DNA of 64,000 nucleotides from JACCTU01 sp963769665 (GTDB taxonomy: Bacteria; Actinomycetota; Thermoleophilia; Gaiellales; Gaiellaceae). This document shows positions 32,333 through 40,668 of this stretch, piece after piece. The notes under the pieces are model-generated. The model saw only the letters and a program-made list of their open reading frames with translations. It ran no database searches and was not told where the DNA came from. Location: positions 124,001 to 188,000 of the forward strand of contig CAVYMQ010000002.1 of the NCBI GenBank assembly GCA_963769665.1, given 5' to 3'. Positions within the stretch are counted from its first letter, which is position 1. Each line of letters begins with the position of its first letter. The translations under genes were made by a program, and so were the position numbers.

Positions 32333-33429
32333 GTCTCCTCTCTCCTTGCCGGCACGGCCGGCATCGGGCTGGGCACATTCTCGCGCTTTGCGAGGGCCGA
32401 TGTGAAGGGGCGGGTGACGCGCCGGAGCAATCCGGCCACCCCGCCGGGCATCAGCACCATGATCAGGATCAAGATCACCCCGAAAACGACGGTCGGTGAC
32501 TGCTTCGCCAGCTCGAAGGGGAGGAGCGGCGGGTCCTGGGCGTAGATCGGCAGGAACTCCAGGAGGAGCGCCCCGAAGATGACTCCGGACAGCGCTCCCA
32601 GCCCGCCGACGACGACGCTGGCGAGCAGCAGGATCGAGAGGCTCAGGGGAAAGGTGTCCGGGTTCACGTACGAGACCTCGATGGCGAGGAGCGCTCCCGC
32701 CACGCCTGCGAAGGCCGACGAGACACCGAACGCCATCGTCTTGTACGTCGCCGGGCTCACACCGGATGCCGTTGCGGCGATCTCGCCGTCCCTGATCGCG
32801 CGCCAGGCGCGGCCGGTCCGGCCTTTGACGAGCATCCAGGCAAGAAGGAAACAGATCCCCGCCGTCACCCAGGCCTCGTAGTAGAGCCAGTGCCGCACCG
32901 AGATGTCCCAGCCGAAGGGGGTCGTCGGGAGGTTGAGCACAACCCCGCCGCCGCCGCCGGTCAGGTCCTCGAGCCGGTGCCACTTCGCGAGCTGCGGGAG
33001 CGAGACGGCGACGGCGAACGTCGCGAGCGCGAGTGAGACGCCCGCCAGACGCAGCGCGGGGATCCCGAACAAGATGCCCACGATCCCGGTGATCAGCCCC
33101 GCGATCGGGATCGTGAAGACCGGCCGCATCCCGTCGCCGATCGGCAGCCAGTCCGGCGGCTCGAACAGCAGCGCCTCGAGCCCCGGTGTGCCGAGCGACA
33201 GCACGGCGCCCACGTAGGCGCCGACCATCATGAACGCGCCGTGCCCGAGCGAGATCTGCCCGTTGTAGCCGGTGAGGATGTTCAGCCCGAGCAGCGCGAT
33301 GAAGTAGATCGCGACGAACGTGAACTGCGAGAGGCGGAACTCGCCCATGAAGCGCGGCAGCACGATGATCACGAGCGCGGCGGCGGCGAAGACGGCGACC
33401 CTGACGATCGTGAGCAGGTGCCGGCTCAC
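32329..33429 (-). CDS. LIV-type ABC importer permease (LivM-like)
   Basis: 366 residues from GTG 33429 (GTGA overlap with the previous stop). Eight to ten hydrophobic segments. GLNILTGYNGQISLGHGAFM and GIVGILFGIPALRLAGVSLAL are hallmark LivM stretches, and RTGRAWRAIRDGEIAATASG is the cytoplasmic coupling loop facing the ATPase. The C-terminal tail of about 40 residues is basic and proline-rich. It pairs with the permease at 33426. Confidence 0.92.
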   Translation of the reverse strand: MSRHLLTIVRVAVFAAAALVIIVLPRFMGEFRLSQFTFVAIYFIALLGLNILTGYNGQISLGHGAFMMVGAYVGAVLSLGTPGLEALLFEPPDWLPIGDGMRPVFTIPIAGLITGIVGILFGIPALRLAGVSLALATFAVAVSLPQLAKWHRLEDLTGGGGGVVLNLPTTPFGWDISVRHWLYYEAWVTAGICFLLAWMLVKGRTGRAWRAIRDGEIAATASGVSPATYKTMAFGVSSAFAGVAGALLAIEVSYVNPDTFPLSLSILLLASVVVGGLGALSGVIFGALLLEFLPIYAQDPPLLPFELAKQSPTVVFGVILILIMVLMPGGVAGLLRRVTRPFTSALAKRENVPSPMPAVPARREET

Positions 33430-34301
33430 ACGCGCCTCACGGCGAGGTGGCCGAACAATCCTTGCGGCCGGATGATCAGGACGAGCAGCAGGATCGCGAG
33501 CGCGGTGGGAAGACGGAGCTCGGCAGGGACGACGTAGGCGCCGAGCACGTTCACGATCACGCCGAGCAGCAGTCCGCCCACCACCGCGCCGATCGGGCTG
33601 TCGATCCCACCGAGCACCGCAGCCGCGAACGCGTAGATGAGGATGATCAACATCATGCTCGGGTCGAGGAACACCGTCGGCGCGGCCATCATCCCGGCGA
33701 CCGCGCCGAGCACTGCCGCGAGTCCCCAGCCGATCGCAAGCATCCAGCCGACGCGCACGCCGAGCAGGCGGCTCGCGCCGGGATTGACCGCCGACGCGCG
33801 CATCGCCAGCCCGATCGTCGTGAAGCGGAAGAACGTCCACAGCACCAGCACGGTGACGAGACAGACGCCGAGCGTCCCGAGGTCCTGCACCGACATCGTG
33901 ACGCCGCCGATGTCGAACGTGCGGTTCGGGAACGGGCTGTCGAACACCTTGGTCTCGCCGCCCCAGATCCAGCCGACGAGCCCGTTGATCGCGATCAGGA
34001 GCCCGATCGTCACGATCACGATCACGATCTCAGGCCGGTGCTCGACCGGACGGATCGCGATCCGCTCGACCGCGACCCCACCGAGGAACGCGAGCACGAG
34101 TGTCAGCACGAACGCCGGCCAGTACGAGAGGCCGTTGTTCATCAGAGACCACGCCACATACGTCGTGAACGTCGCCATCTCGCCCTGCGAGAAGTTGACG
34201 ACGTCCGTTGCGCGGTAGATCAGGACGAGCGCGAGCGCGAGGCTCGCGTAGATCGCGCCCGAGGCGAGGCCGCTCACCACTTGCTGGAGAAATTCCGCCA
34301 C
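33426..34301 (-). CDS. LIV-type ABC importer permease (LivH-like)
   Basis: 291 residues from GTG 34301, sharing one base with the ATPase stop. LASGAIYASLALALVLIYRA and VVNFSQGEMATF are the classic LivH N-terminal signature; FRFTTIGLAMRASAVNPGAS is the coupling loop. About eight transmembrane helices. It forms the membrane pore with the LivM-like protein. Confidence 0.92.
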   Translation of the reverse strand: MAEFLQQVVSGLASGAIYASLALALVLIYRATDVVNFSQGEMATFTTYVAWSLMNNGLSYWPAFVLTLVLAFLGGVAVERIAIRPVEHRPEIVIVIVTIGLLIAINGLVGWIWGGETKVFDSPFPNRTFDIGGVTMSVQDLGTLGVCLVTVLVLWTFFRFTTIGLAMRASAVNPGASRLLGVRVGWMLAIGWGLAAVLGAVAGMMAAPTVFLDPSMMLIILIYAFAAAVLGGIDSPIGAVVGGLLLGVIVNVLGAYVVPAELRLPTALAILLLVLIIRPQGLFGHLAVRRV

Positions 34302-35011
34302 TAGTAACCCAGGTACGACTTTCGGACGCCCTCGTGACGGCGGAGCTCGTCGCTCGTGCCGGAGACTGCGATCTTGCCGACCTCGAGCACGTACGCGCGC
34401 GCCGACGCGTCGAGCGCGATGTTCGCGTTCTGCTCGACGACGAGCACGCTCAGTCCCTCCTCGGCGTTCAGGTGCTTGACGATCCCGAACAGCTCCCGGA
34501 CCACCGTCGGCGCGAGCCCGAGCGACGGCTCGTCGAGCATCAGCAGCCGCGGCCGTGAGACGAGCGCACGGGCGAGCGAGAGCATCTGCTGCTCGCCGCC
34601 GCTCAACGTGCCGGCCTGCTGGTGCTTGCGCGCCTCGAGCCAAGGGAAGTAGCCGAGCACGCGCGGCGCCTCCTGCTTGAACGTCTTGCGCTCACCGCGC
34701 ACGTACGCGCCCATGCGCAGGTTGTCCCAGACGGTGAGCTCCGCGAAGAGACCGCGGCCCTCGGGTACGTGAGCCACGCCGAGGCGCGCGACGGACTCGG
34801 GTGCATGGCGCGCGATCGACTTGCCGTCGAAGGTGACGTCGCCGGTCTTGCGGACCGCCCCGGAGATCGCGCGGAGCGTCGTCGTCTTGCCGGCGCCGTT
34901 CGCGCCGAGGAGCGACACGACCTCGCCCTCATCCACTGTGAGCGAGACGCCGTGCAGCGCGCGGACCGCGCCGTAGCGGGCCTCGACGTCTTGCAGCTCA
35001 AGCAGCGGCAT
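34301..35011 (-). CDS. LIV-type ABC importer ATPase (LivF-like)
   Basis: 236 residues. Walker A GANGAGKTTTL, Q-loop region VPEGRGLF (the LivF hallmark), ABC signature LSGGEQQMLSLARAL, Walker B LLMLDEPSLGLAP and the H-loop position occupied by Gln in VVEQNA, as is normal for LivF. It overlaps the LivG-like gene by 14 bases. It energises import with the second ATPase. Confidence 0.94.
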   Translation of the reverse strand: MPLLELQDVEARYGAVRALHGVSLTVDEGEVVSLLGANGAGKTTTLRAISGAVRKTGDVTFDGKSIARHAPESVARLGVAHVPEGRGLFAELTVWDNLRMGAYVRGERKTFKQEAPRVLGYFPWLEARKHQQAGTLSGGEQQMLSLARALVSRPRLLMLDEPSLGLAPTVVRELFGIVKHLNAEEGLSVLVVEQNANIALDASARAYVLEVGKIAVSGTSDELRRHEGVRKSYLGY

Positions 35012-35735
35012 CGTCCGCCCCCAGGTACGCCTCGATCACGGCGGGGTTCGCCCGCACCTCGGCGGGTGTCCCCTCAGCGATCTTCTGGCCGAAATTGAGC
35101 ACGTGGACGCGGTCGGAGATCGACATCACGAGGTTCACGTGGTGCTCGACGAGCAGGATCGTCAGGTCGTAGTCCGCCTTGACGCGGCGGATCAGCGCGC
35201 CGAGCTCCTCGACCTCCTCGTGGTTCAGGCCGCCCGCGGGCTCGTCGAGCAGCAGCAACCGGGGGCGCGAGACGAGCGCTCGCGCGAGCTCGATCCGCTT
35301 CAGCGTGCCGAAGGGCAGCCCGGCGGCCGGCCTCGGAGCGAGCGCCGAGAGCCCGAGATAGGAGAGCACCTCGTCGGCCTCGCGCCGCGCAGCCCGCTCG
35401 GAGAAGGGTCGGTGTTGCGAGTGCGTCCCGACGAGCACGTTCTCGAGCACGGTCATCAGCGGGAAGAGCACGACGTTCTGGAAAGTGCGTGCGACTCCCA
35501 GGCCGACGACCTTGTGCGCCCGCGTGCGGAGCAGATCCTTCCCGTCGAAGACGACGCGGCCGGAGTCCGGCTTGTAGAGCCGGGTGATCACGTTGAAGGC
35601 TGTCGTCTTGCCCGCGCCGTTCGGGCCGATCAGCCCCGCGATCTGTCCCGGGTCGACCGCGAGCGACACGTCGTCGAGGGCCACGAGGCCGCCGAAGGTC
35701 CGGGTGACGTGCTCGACGGAGAGAAGGGGCGCCAC
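34998..35735 (-). CDS. LIV-type ABC importer ATPase (LivG-like)
   Basis: 245 residues, GTG start. Walker A GPNGAGKTTAFN, GVARTFQNVVLF (the LivG Q-loop form), signature region GLPFGTLKRIELARAL in place of LSGGQ (degenerate, as is common in LivG), Walker B LLLLDEPAGGLNHEE and H-loop VEHHVN. First gene of the importer operon, order G-F-H-M-K. The substrate of the importer is not evident from neighbours. Confidence 0.94.
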   Translation of the reverse strand: MAPLLSVEHVTRTFGGLVALDDVSLAVDPGQIAGLIGPNGAGKTTAFNVITRLYKPDSGRVVFDGKDLLRTRAHKVVGLGVARTFQNVVLFPLMTVLENVLVGTHSQHRPFSERAARREADEVLSYLGLSALAPRPAAGLPFGTLKRIELARALVSRPRLLLLDEPAGGLNHEEVEELGALIRRVKADYDLTILLVEHHVNLVMSISDRVHVLNFGQKIAEGTPAEVRANPAVIEAYLGADDAAA

Positions 35736-35746
35736 GGGGAGGCACG

Positions 35747-35776
35747 ATCCTAAGCTGAAACCGGATCGGCCTCCAA
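35747..35776 (-). promoter_or_regulatory. Candidate promoter of the livG-type operon
   Basis: On the minus strand TTGGAG (35776-35771) and TAGGAT (35752-35747) are spaced by 18 bp and end 12 bases before the GTG at 35735. No ribosome-binding site is seen in that short leader, so the transcript may be nearly leaderless. The match is by eye only. Confidence 0.35.
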
Positions 35777-35784
35777 GGAACGAG

Positions 35785-36096
35785 TCAGCGCGGCGGTGTG
35801 TCGACGAGCCTCAGGAGCCGTTCGGCGAGCTCTCCGAGGCTCCCGGGCCGATCCAGGCTCGAGACCATCAGCACCTCGTCGCCGAGCTCCAGTGCGAGTT
35901 CGCGATGCGACATCAAGCGCACGATGTCGACGTTCGTGACGTCCTCGTAGCGAAGCGTCCGCACCTGCTCGCGGCCCTCTGGCCCTCCGCCGGCGAGGCG
36001 CAGCCCTTCCGGGAGCAGCCGGGCATGACCGACGAACCGGAGGTCGGTGTCGCGCCAGGAAACCGCGTAGCTGGTGGTGTCGGTCATCACGTCCAT
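35785..36096 (-). CDS. Small conserved-looking protein, unrecognised
   Basis: 103 residues from ATG 36096; a second in-frame ATG (three codons later) is an equally good start. Predicted mainly beta strands followed by a C-terminal helix (SLGELAERLLRLVDTPPR), reminiscent of a PH-like fold, with no signal or membrane segment and no known motif. It lies downstream of a zinc ADH gene behind a GC-rich hairpin, and ahead of the importer operon on the same strand. I do not recognise it. Confidence 0.6.
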   Translation of the reverse strand: MDVMTDTTSYAVSWRDTDLRFVGHARLLPEGLRLAGGGPEGREQVRTLRYEDVTNVDIVRLMSHRELALELGDEVLMVSSLDRPGSLGELAERLLRLVDTPPR

Positions 36097-36114
36097 CTCG
36101 TTTGCAGAGGTTGA

Positions 36115-36145
36115 CGGGCGGGCGCCGCGACTCGACGCCCGCCCG
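36115..36145 (-). terminator. GC-rich hairpin downstream of the zinc ADH gene
   Basis: 10-bp perfect arms CGGGCGGGCG and CGCCCGCCCG with an 11-base loop, 9 bases past the ADH stop on the minus strand. No U-run follows (TCAACC), so termination may be weak or factor-assisted. Confidence 0.5.
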
Positions 36146-36153
36146 ACGTCCTG

Positions 36154-37245
36154 CTAGGTGGCGAGCGCCAGTGCCTCGTGGTGCTCGGGGTTCAGCGGTG
36201 CCTTCTCACCTACGAGGACGACCTTGAGGGCGTTCGTCTCGGCAGCTGCGCCGAACACGTCGTAGGCCTCGATCGCCTCGTCCAGCTTGAACCGGTGCGT
36301 CGTGAACGGCGTTCCGTCGAGCCGTCCTTGCGCGATCAGCTTGAGCAGCGTCGGCGTCGTGAACGTGTCGACGAGCCCCGTCGTGATCGTGACGCCCTTG
36401 ATCCAGAGCTTCTCCAGGTGCAGCGTCACCGGGCTGCCGTGCACGCCGACGTTCGCGACGGTGCCGCCGGAGCTCACGATCTCGGAGCAGAGCTCGAACG
36501 TCGCCGGGATGCCGACGGCTTCGATCGCAACGTCTGCGCCGCGACCACCGGTCAGCTCCATGATCTTGGCGACGGCGTCTTGGGTGCCGTTGTTGATCGT
36601 CACGTCCGCGCCGAACTCCTTCGCGAGCTCGAGCCGCGCGTCGGCGACGTCGAGCACGACGATGGTTGCCGGCGTGTACAGCTTTGCGGTCAAGACGGCG
36701 GCGAGCCCGATCGGGCCGGCGCCGACGATGGCGACAACATCGCCCGGCTTGACCTTTCCGTTCAAGATTCCGACCTCGTACGCCGTCGGGAGGATGTCGG
36801 CCAGGAACAGGACCTGCTCGTCGGTGAGTCCCTCCGGGATCTTGTACGCGGAGGTGTCGACGAACGGGATGCGCGCGTACTCGGCCTGCACGCCGTCGAT
36901 CAGGTGGCCGAGGATCCAGCCTCCGCCGCCCGTGCACAGGCCGTAGCGGCCTTGCTTGCAGGACGGACAGCGACCGCAGGACGTGATGCACGAGATCAGG
37001 ATGCGGTCTCCGACCTCGAAGCCGGTGACGGCGCTGCCGAGTTCCGAGATCGTCCCGACGGCCTCGTGGCCGAGGATCGTTCCGGGAATGACCGCCGGCA
37101 CGTCGCCCTTGAGGATGTGCAGGTCGGTTCCGCAGATCGTCGTCGTGTCGATTCGGACGATCGCGTCTGTCGGGGCCTGGAGCGTCGGCTCCGGCACGGT
37201 GTCCCAGGACTTCTGCTTGGGACCGTGGTACACGAGCGCTTGCAT
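36154..37245 (-). CDS. Zinc-dependent alcohol dehydrogenase
   Basis: 363 residues from ATG 37245 behind GGGAGG. Catalytic zinc residues C38 (ICGTD), H60 and E61 (GHE); structural zinc loop C90, C93, C96 and C104; NAD(P) loop AIVGAGPIGLAAVL. LADILPTAYE is characteristic of the branch that includes formaldehyde dismutase-like and class C alcohol dehydrogenases. Its strong ribosome site suggests good expression. It diverges from the PatA-like fusion gene across a 132-bp gap. Confidence 0.9.
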   Translation of the reverse strand: MQALVYHGPKQKSWDTVPEPTLQAPTDAIVRIDTTTICGTDLHILKGDVPAVIPGTILGHEAVGTISELGSAVTGFEVGDRILISCITSCGRCPSCKQGRYGLCTGGGGWILGHLIDGVQAEYARIPFVDTSAYKIPEGLTDEQVLFLADILPTAYEVGILNGKVKPGDVVAIVGAGPIGLAAVLTAKLYTPATIVVLDVADARLELAKEFGADVTINNGTQDAVAKIMELTGGRGADVAIEAVGIPATFELCSEIVSSGGTVANVGVHGSPVTLHLEKLWIKGVTITTGLVDTFTTPTLLKLIAQGRLDGTPFTTHRFKLDEAIEAYDVFGAAAETNALKVVLVGEKAPLNPEHHEALALAT

Positions 37246-37377
37246 GAGCGCCTCCCTTTTTCCGATGTCTCCCGACAGTCTCGGCCCGTGTGCGCCGCGC
37301 GCCATCGGCGGCGGCGCTGACGCTCGGTGCGGCTTTCTACGGCTGCGGGCCGGCCGCCGGCAGGCCAAGATCCCGAG

Positions 37378-40017
37378 GTGAGCACCGTCGTCGCCCGGCC
37401 CCTGGACGTCATCCTTCGCGACGGCACGACCCTGCGTCTGCGCGCACCGACCCGCGACGACGCCGACGCGCTGCTCGAATTCTTCCGCGGCCTCTCGCAG
37501 CAGAGCCTGCACAGCCGCTACCACGGCACGCCTGCGGTCGACGCGCACCTGGTCGAGCCGTTGCTCCAGGCGGACGGCCAGGAGGCCGCTGTCCTGATCG
37601 GGTTCGTCGAGGACCGGATCGTCGCGGTCGCGAACTTTGCGCGCCTGCGCGACCCGACCGGGGCCGAGGTCGCCTTCGCGGTCGCCGACGACTACCAGCG
37701 CCGCGGGATCGGGACACGCCTGCTCGAGCAGCTTGCGGCTCTCGCGGGGGCGCAGGGAATCGAGCGCTTCCTCGCGACGGTGCTGCCGGACAACCGGCAG
37801 ATGCTCCGCGTGTTCGAGGCGGCCGGGTTCGAGGTCACGCGCGACGCCGCCGGCGGCGAGGTCGAGCTCACGTTTCCGATCGCGCCGACCGAGCGCTATC
37901 TCGAGCACGTCGGCAGCCGGGACCACGAGGCGGTCGTCGCGTCGCTGCGCGCCTTCTTCGAGCCTGCGTCCGTCGCGGTCGTCGGCGCCTCGCCGCGGCA
38001 GGCGTCGATCGGCGGCGGGTTGTTCCGCAACATCCTGGACGCGGACTTCACGGGAGCTGCGTACCCGGTCAACCGGCAGGCCGAGTCGGTCGCCGGCGTC
38101 CGCGGCTATCTGTCGATCGAAGAGATCTCGGACGCGATCGACCTCGCGGTCATCTGCGTTCCGGGCGAGCACGTCCTCGCAGCTGCGGAGGATGCGCTGC
38201 GGAGTGGAGTTCGCGCGCTCTGTGTGATCTCAGCGGGGTTCGCGGAGATCGGGTCCGAGGGCCTCGAACGGCAGGAGCAGCTGCTCGCGCTCGTGCGCTC
38301 GTACGGCGCCCGGATGATCGGCCCGAACTGCCTCGGCATCGCGTCCGCCGGCCCGAGCCTGAACGCAACGTTCGCGGGCCAGGCGCCGCGCTGGGGTTCG
38401 ATCGGCTTCTCGTCGCAGAGCGGCGCGCTCGGCCTCGTGCTGATCGAGGCCGCGGAAGCACGTGGGATCGGGCTCTCCACGTTCGTCTCGATCGGGAACA
38501 AAGCCGACGTCTCGTCGAACGACCTGCTCGAGCGGTTCGAGGCCGACGACGCGACCAAACTCGTTGCGCTCTACCTCGAGTCGTTCGGCAACCCGCGGAA
38601 GTTCTCGCGCATCGCGCGCCGGGTTTCGCGCTCGAAGCCGATCCTCGCGCTGAAGAGCGGGCGCACGTCGGCGGGCGCGAAGGCCGCCGGCTCCCACACG
38701 GCGGCGCTCACCAGCTCCGACGCCGCTGCCGCGGCGCTCTTCCAACAGGCGGGCGTGATTCGCGCCGACACGTTGGAGGAGCTCGTCGACGTGTCGGTGC
38801 TGCTCTCGACCCAGCCGCTCCCGCGCGGGCGCCGGGTGGCGGTGCTGACGAACGCCGGCGGCCTGGGCATTCTCGCCGCCGACGCTTGTGACGCAGCTGG
38901 GCTCGAGCTCCCGTCGCTCGGCGACGAGACCGTCGCGCGCCTGGCCGAGCTCCTGCCCGGGGAGGGAAGTTTCGCGAACCCCGTCGACATGCTCGGGTCT
39001 GCGACCGCCCCGAGCTACGAGGCTGCGCTGCCGATCCTGCTCGCGGACGCCGCGGTCGACGCGGTGCTCGTCCTGTTCGTGCCGCCCGTCACGGCGACCG
39101 CCGACGAGGTGGCGCTCGCCGTGGGCCGGGTCGCCCGCGATGCCGACAAGCCGGTGCTCGCGGCCGTAATGGATGCGAACGGCATCCCGCCTGCGCTCGT
39201 GAGCGCCGGCGTTGCTGCATTCCCGTACCCGGAGTCGGCGGTGCGCGCTCTCGGCCGTGCCGCGGGTCGCGCCGACTGGCTCCGGCGGCCCGCCGGCGTC
39301 GTGCCGGAGCTCGAAGGCATCGATCGCGTGGGGGCACGCGGGCTCGTGCACGAAGCGCTGAGCCGCGGACCCGACGTCTGGCTCGAGGCCGACGAGGCCC
39401 GCGCGCTCCTCGTCGCGTATGGGATCCCCGTGGTCGAGCAGCGCGTGGCGGACTCGCCGGACGAGGTCGGTCGGGCGGCTTCTGAGCTCGGCTTCCCGGT
39501 CGTGGTCAAGACCGCGGTCGCGGGAGCGCACAAGACCGAGACGGGCGGCGTCGTCCTCGACCTCCAGACCGAGGAGGACGTCCGAGCTGCCGCCACGCGG
39601 ATCGGCGGTGCGGTCCTCGTGCAGCCGATGCGCAGCGGCAGCGCGGAGCTCCTGGCTGGGCTCGTCCAGGACGAGCTCTTCGGGCCGCTCGTGGCGCTTG
39701 GGCCCGGAGGTGTGTTCGCCGAGCTGATCGGCGACGCGGGGCTCCGCATCGCGCCGCTCACCGACGTCGACGCGCGCGAGCTCGTGCTCGAGGGCAAGAC
39801 CGGCGCGCTCGTTCGGGGTTACCGGGGCAAGCCCGCAGCCGACTCGGAGTCGGTCGTCGACCTGCTGCACCGGCTCTCGGCGCTGGGGGAAGACCTGCCG
39901 GAGGTCGCCGAGCTCGACCTCAACCCCGTGCTCGTCGGCCCGGACGGCTGTGTCGCTGTGGATGCGCGCGTGCGCGTCCGCGAGTCCGTGCAGACGCGCA
40001 GCGCGAAGACCTGGTAG
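37378..40017 (+). CDS. GNAT-acyl-CoA synthetase (NDP-forming) fusion, PatA-like
   Basis: 879 residues from GTG 37378. Domains in order: GNAT acetyltransferase (about 10-160, acetyl-CoA loop RRGIGTRLLEQL), CoA-binding Rossmann domain (from about 195, VAVVGASPR), succinyl-CoA-ligase-like domain (about 330-490) and ATP-grasp (about 650-870, VVKTAVAGAHKTETGGV). The N-terminal GNAT order is that of actinobacterial PatA protein lysine acyltransferases. H440 in GSHTAALTS sits where ADP-forming acetyl-CoA synthetases carry the phosphohistidine, so synthetase activity may be retained. Likely role: acylation of acyl-CoA enzymes, acetate activation, or both. It converges on the response regulator with a 3-base gap. 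Confidence 0.9.
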   Translation: MSTVVARPLDVILRDGTTLRLRAPTRDDADALLEFFRGLSQQSLHSRYHGTPAVDAHLVEPLLQADGQEAAVLIGFVEDRIVAVANFARLRDPTGAEVAFAVADDYQRRGIGTRLLEQLAALAGAQGIERFLATVLPDNRQMLRVFEAAGFEVTRDAAGGEVELTFPIAPTERYLEHVGSRDHEAVVASLRAFFEPASVAVVGASPRQASIGGGLFRNILDADFTGAAYPVNRQAESVAGVRGYLSIEEISDAIDLAVICVPGEHVLAAAEDALRSGVRALCVISAGFAEIGSEGLERQEQLLALVRSYGARMIGPNCLGIASAGPSLNATFAGQAPRWGSIGFSSQSGALGLVLIEAAEARGIGLSTFVSIGNKADVSSNDLLERFEADDATKLVALYLESFGNPRKFSRIARRVSRSKPILALKSGRTSAGAKAAGSHTAALTSSDAAAAALFQQAGVIRADTLEELVDVSVLLSTQPLPRGRRVAVLTNAGGLGILAADACDAAGLELPSLGDETVARLAELLPGEGSFANPVDMLGSATAPSYEAALPILLADAAVDAVLVLFVPPVTATADEVALAVGRVARDADKPVLAAVMDANGIPPALVSAGVAAFPYPESAVRALGRAAGRADWLRRPAGVVPELEGIDRVGARGLVHEALSRGPDVWLEADEARALLVAYGIPVVEQRVADSPDEVGRAASELGFPVVVKTAVAGAHKTETGGVVLDLQTEEDVRAAATRIGGAVLVQPMRSGSAELLAGLVQDELFGPLVALGPGGVFAELIGDAGLRIAPLTDVDARELVLEGKTGALVRGYRGKPAADSESVVDLLHRLSALGEDLPEVAELDLNPVLVGPDGCVAVDARVRVRESVQTRSAKTW

Positions 40018-40020
40018 CCG

Positions 40021-40668
40021 TCACCCCGCGTCTTCGTCCAGCAGTCCGTGCGCCAGGGCGTAGCGAACGAGCTCGGCTCGGGTCGCGAGGTGGAGCTTCT
40101 GCATGATGTGCGCCCGGTGCGACTCGGCCGTCCGCACCGAGACGAAGAGCAGCTTCGCGATCTCCTGGTTCGTGTGACCGAGCGCGAGCAGCCTGAGCAC
40201 CTCGTGCTCGCGCTCGGAGAGCGGGTCGGCCGCTTCTTCCTCGCGCTCGCGTGCCTCCGAGTCCAGCAGCCGCGCACCGAGGGCGGGGTGGAGGTACCGG
40301 TTGCCCTCGGCGACCTGCCGCACGGCCGCGACGAGGTCGGCGTCCGCCGCTTCCTTCAGGACGTAGCCGCTCGCGCCCGCCGCGAAGGCTTCGCGGACGT
40401 AGTGGGGGTCGTCCTGCATGGAGAGGATCAGCACCTTCGCGTCGGGAGCCTCGTGGAGGACGAGCGGCGTGCCGTCGATCCCGCTCGGCCCGGGCATCAC
40501 GACGTCCATCACGACCACGTCGGGCTTCCGTGCGCGGGCTTCGAACACCGCTTCGCGGACGCCCCCTGCCTCAGCGACGACCTCGATGTCCGCCTCCGCC
40601 TCGAGCACTCGCCGGAGCCCGGAGCGGACGACCGCATGATCGTCGACCACGATGACCCGGATCGGCAT
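40021..40668 (-). CDS. NarL/FixJ-family response regulator (DevR-like)
   Basis: 215 residues. Receiver domain with VVDDH, phospho-acceptor D55 (VVMDVVMPG) and the conserved Lys in YVLKEA; LuxR-type helix-turn-helix at about 150-210 (LSEREHEVLRLLALGHTNQE, SVRTAESHRAHIMQKL). It shares one base with the kinase stop, so the two are translated together. Its targets are not known; the divergent cupredoxin and ADH/PatA genes nearby are candidates. Confidence 0.93.
   Translation of the reverse strand: MPIRVIVVDDHAVVRSGLRRVLEAEADIEVVAEAGGVREAVFEARARKPDVVVMDVVMPGPSGIDGTPLVLHEAPDAKVLILSMQDDPHYVREAFAAGASGYVLKEAADADLVAAVRQVAEGNRYLHPALGARLLDSEAREREEEAADPLSEREHEVLRLLALGHTNQEIAKLLFVSVRTAESHRAHIMQKLHLATRAELVRYALAHGLLDEDAG

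Noticed and set aside
37246..37377. A DosR-type box between the ADH and PatA-like genes
   Set aside because: I looked for a GGGAC-4-GTCCC-like dyad in the 132-bp gap and found only partial half-sites.
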